From Psychrosphaera sp. F3M07 (GTDB taxonomy: Bacteria > Pseudomonadota > Gammaproteobacteria > Enterobacterales > Alteromonadaceae): 64,000 nucleotides of DNA. How positions within the stretch are numbered: the first letter of the stretch is position 1; each line of letters opens with the position of its first letter. The position numbers and the translations under genes are program-made. The notes below the pieces were generated by a model that had not been told where the DNA came from, made no database searches, and saw only the letters and a program-made list of their open reading frames with translations. Shown one piece after another: positions 63,631 to 64,000 of the stretch. The stretch lies in NCBI RefSeq assembly GCF_018860345.1, contig NZ_JAHKPJ010000021.1:181173-245172 (forward strand), written 5' to 3'.

Positions 63631-64000
63631 ATGATAAAAATATCAAGTCAAAAACATAATTGCGTTATTTATTTAATAAATAATAAGGCAACCAGCTATT
63701 TTCTTCATTCTGTTCAACAATCATCATGTACTCGCTTAGTAAATAATAAAAACAAGATTGGGGACTTGTTGATGAGAATAATACTCGATTTTTGATCGTT
63801 TGTGTAATCTATTTTGTAATATTACAAATGGGCTTACATTTTTTTGTGTGTTGAGTTGCATATTTGGTTGGGTTTTAAATTGAGGTGTGGGCGCTATTGT
63901 TTTAAAGTGTTTATTTATCAATGGTTTAGTTTTACATTGAGGGTTGGTAGATGTTCGGTTTTGGTTTCAAGGTTGAAATGTTACTTTTTCACTTACGTGA
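63631..64000. other. 370-bp right-edge region without a confident gene
   Basis: The minus strand has a 61-codon frame (63736-63921), and a second frame that ends with YYLLSEYMMIVEQNEENSWL and a few further residues near 63670. Neither has a ribosome-binding site I trust. A perfect 16-bp palindrome TTTGTAATATTACAAA occupies 63813-63828. The region may contain a small gene, a decayed gene or an RNA ending at the hairpin at 63599. Confidence 0.4.

Noticed and set aside
63736-63921. 61-codon minus-strand open frame near the right edge
   Set aside because: Gln/Asn/Lys-rich composition typical of AT-rich non-coding DNA, with no convincing ribosome-binding site; kept only as part of the edge-region observation.

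Overview
The window is about 64 kb of an AT-rich gammaproteobacterial chromosome. Gene content and protein features (SohB, YciO, RluB, DUF1315/YeaC, DUF349, DUF3192, rhombosortase, a VolA/Pla-1 type lipase, an infC-rpmI-rplT cluster) fit a marine member of the Alteromonadales, probably near Colwelliaceae (Colwellia or Thalassotalea-like). That placement is an inference from gene families, not from a marker-gene search. I see no rRNA, tRNA, CRISPR array, insertion sequence or prophage. Most of the window is ordinary, densely packed chromosome with many bidirectional hairpin terminators between convergent genes.

Left part (1-15.6 kb): the end of a thioredoxin-like protein, an M14-type carboxypeptidase, a sodium:alanine symporter with an unusual loop insertion, a zinc-ribbon/DUF1315/DUF349 cluster, hflX, a sigma-54-type two-component system, and the divergent queC and queE. 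The two-component pair (8979-12016, minus) faces a secreted 213-residue protein (12318-12959, plus). That gene is preceded by a good -24/-12 promoter. The layout resembles ZraSR-ZraP, but the output protein is unfamiliar.

Middle (15.6-26.8 kb): a complete trpE-G-D-CF-B-A operon on the minus strand, with a recognisable leader peptide (three Trp codons) and an attenuator. Divergent from it are rnm (trpH), yciO, scpA, scpB and rluB, an arrangement common in gammaproteobacteria.

Accessory stretch (26.8-34.4 kb): three predicted outer-membrane lipoproteins. They are a parallel beta-helix protein, a diheme cytochrome c carrying thrombospondin type-3-like calcium repeats, and a VolA/Pla-1 family lipase; an SDR reductase lies between the second and third. 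The promoters of the beta-helix gene and the lipase gene both contain FadR-like operators. This suggests a lipid-responsive surface module, and it is the most interesting hypothesis in the window.

Right part (34.5-64 kb): sohB, ribE, a CPXCG protein, pteridine reductase, thrS-infC-rpmI-rplT (infC with its classical AUU start), a MaoC-like protein, an MBL hydrolase, fur, rimO, and a MacAB-like ABC export operon divergent from an S9 peptidase. These are followed by rhombosortase, gamma-glutamyltransferase, cysK, a gcvA-like regulator with a hydrolase and a DUF423 protein, an HDOD-like protein with DUF3192, ppnN and a diguanylate cyclase. The right edge holds an orphan terminator with no confident gene feeding it.
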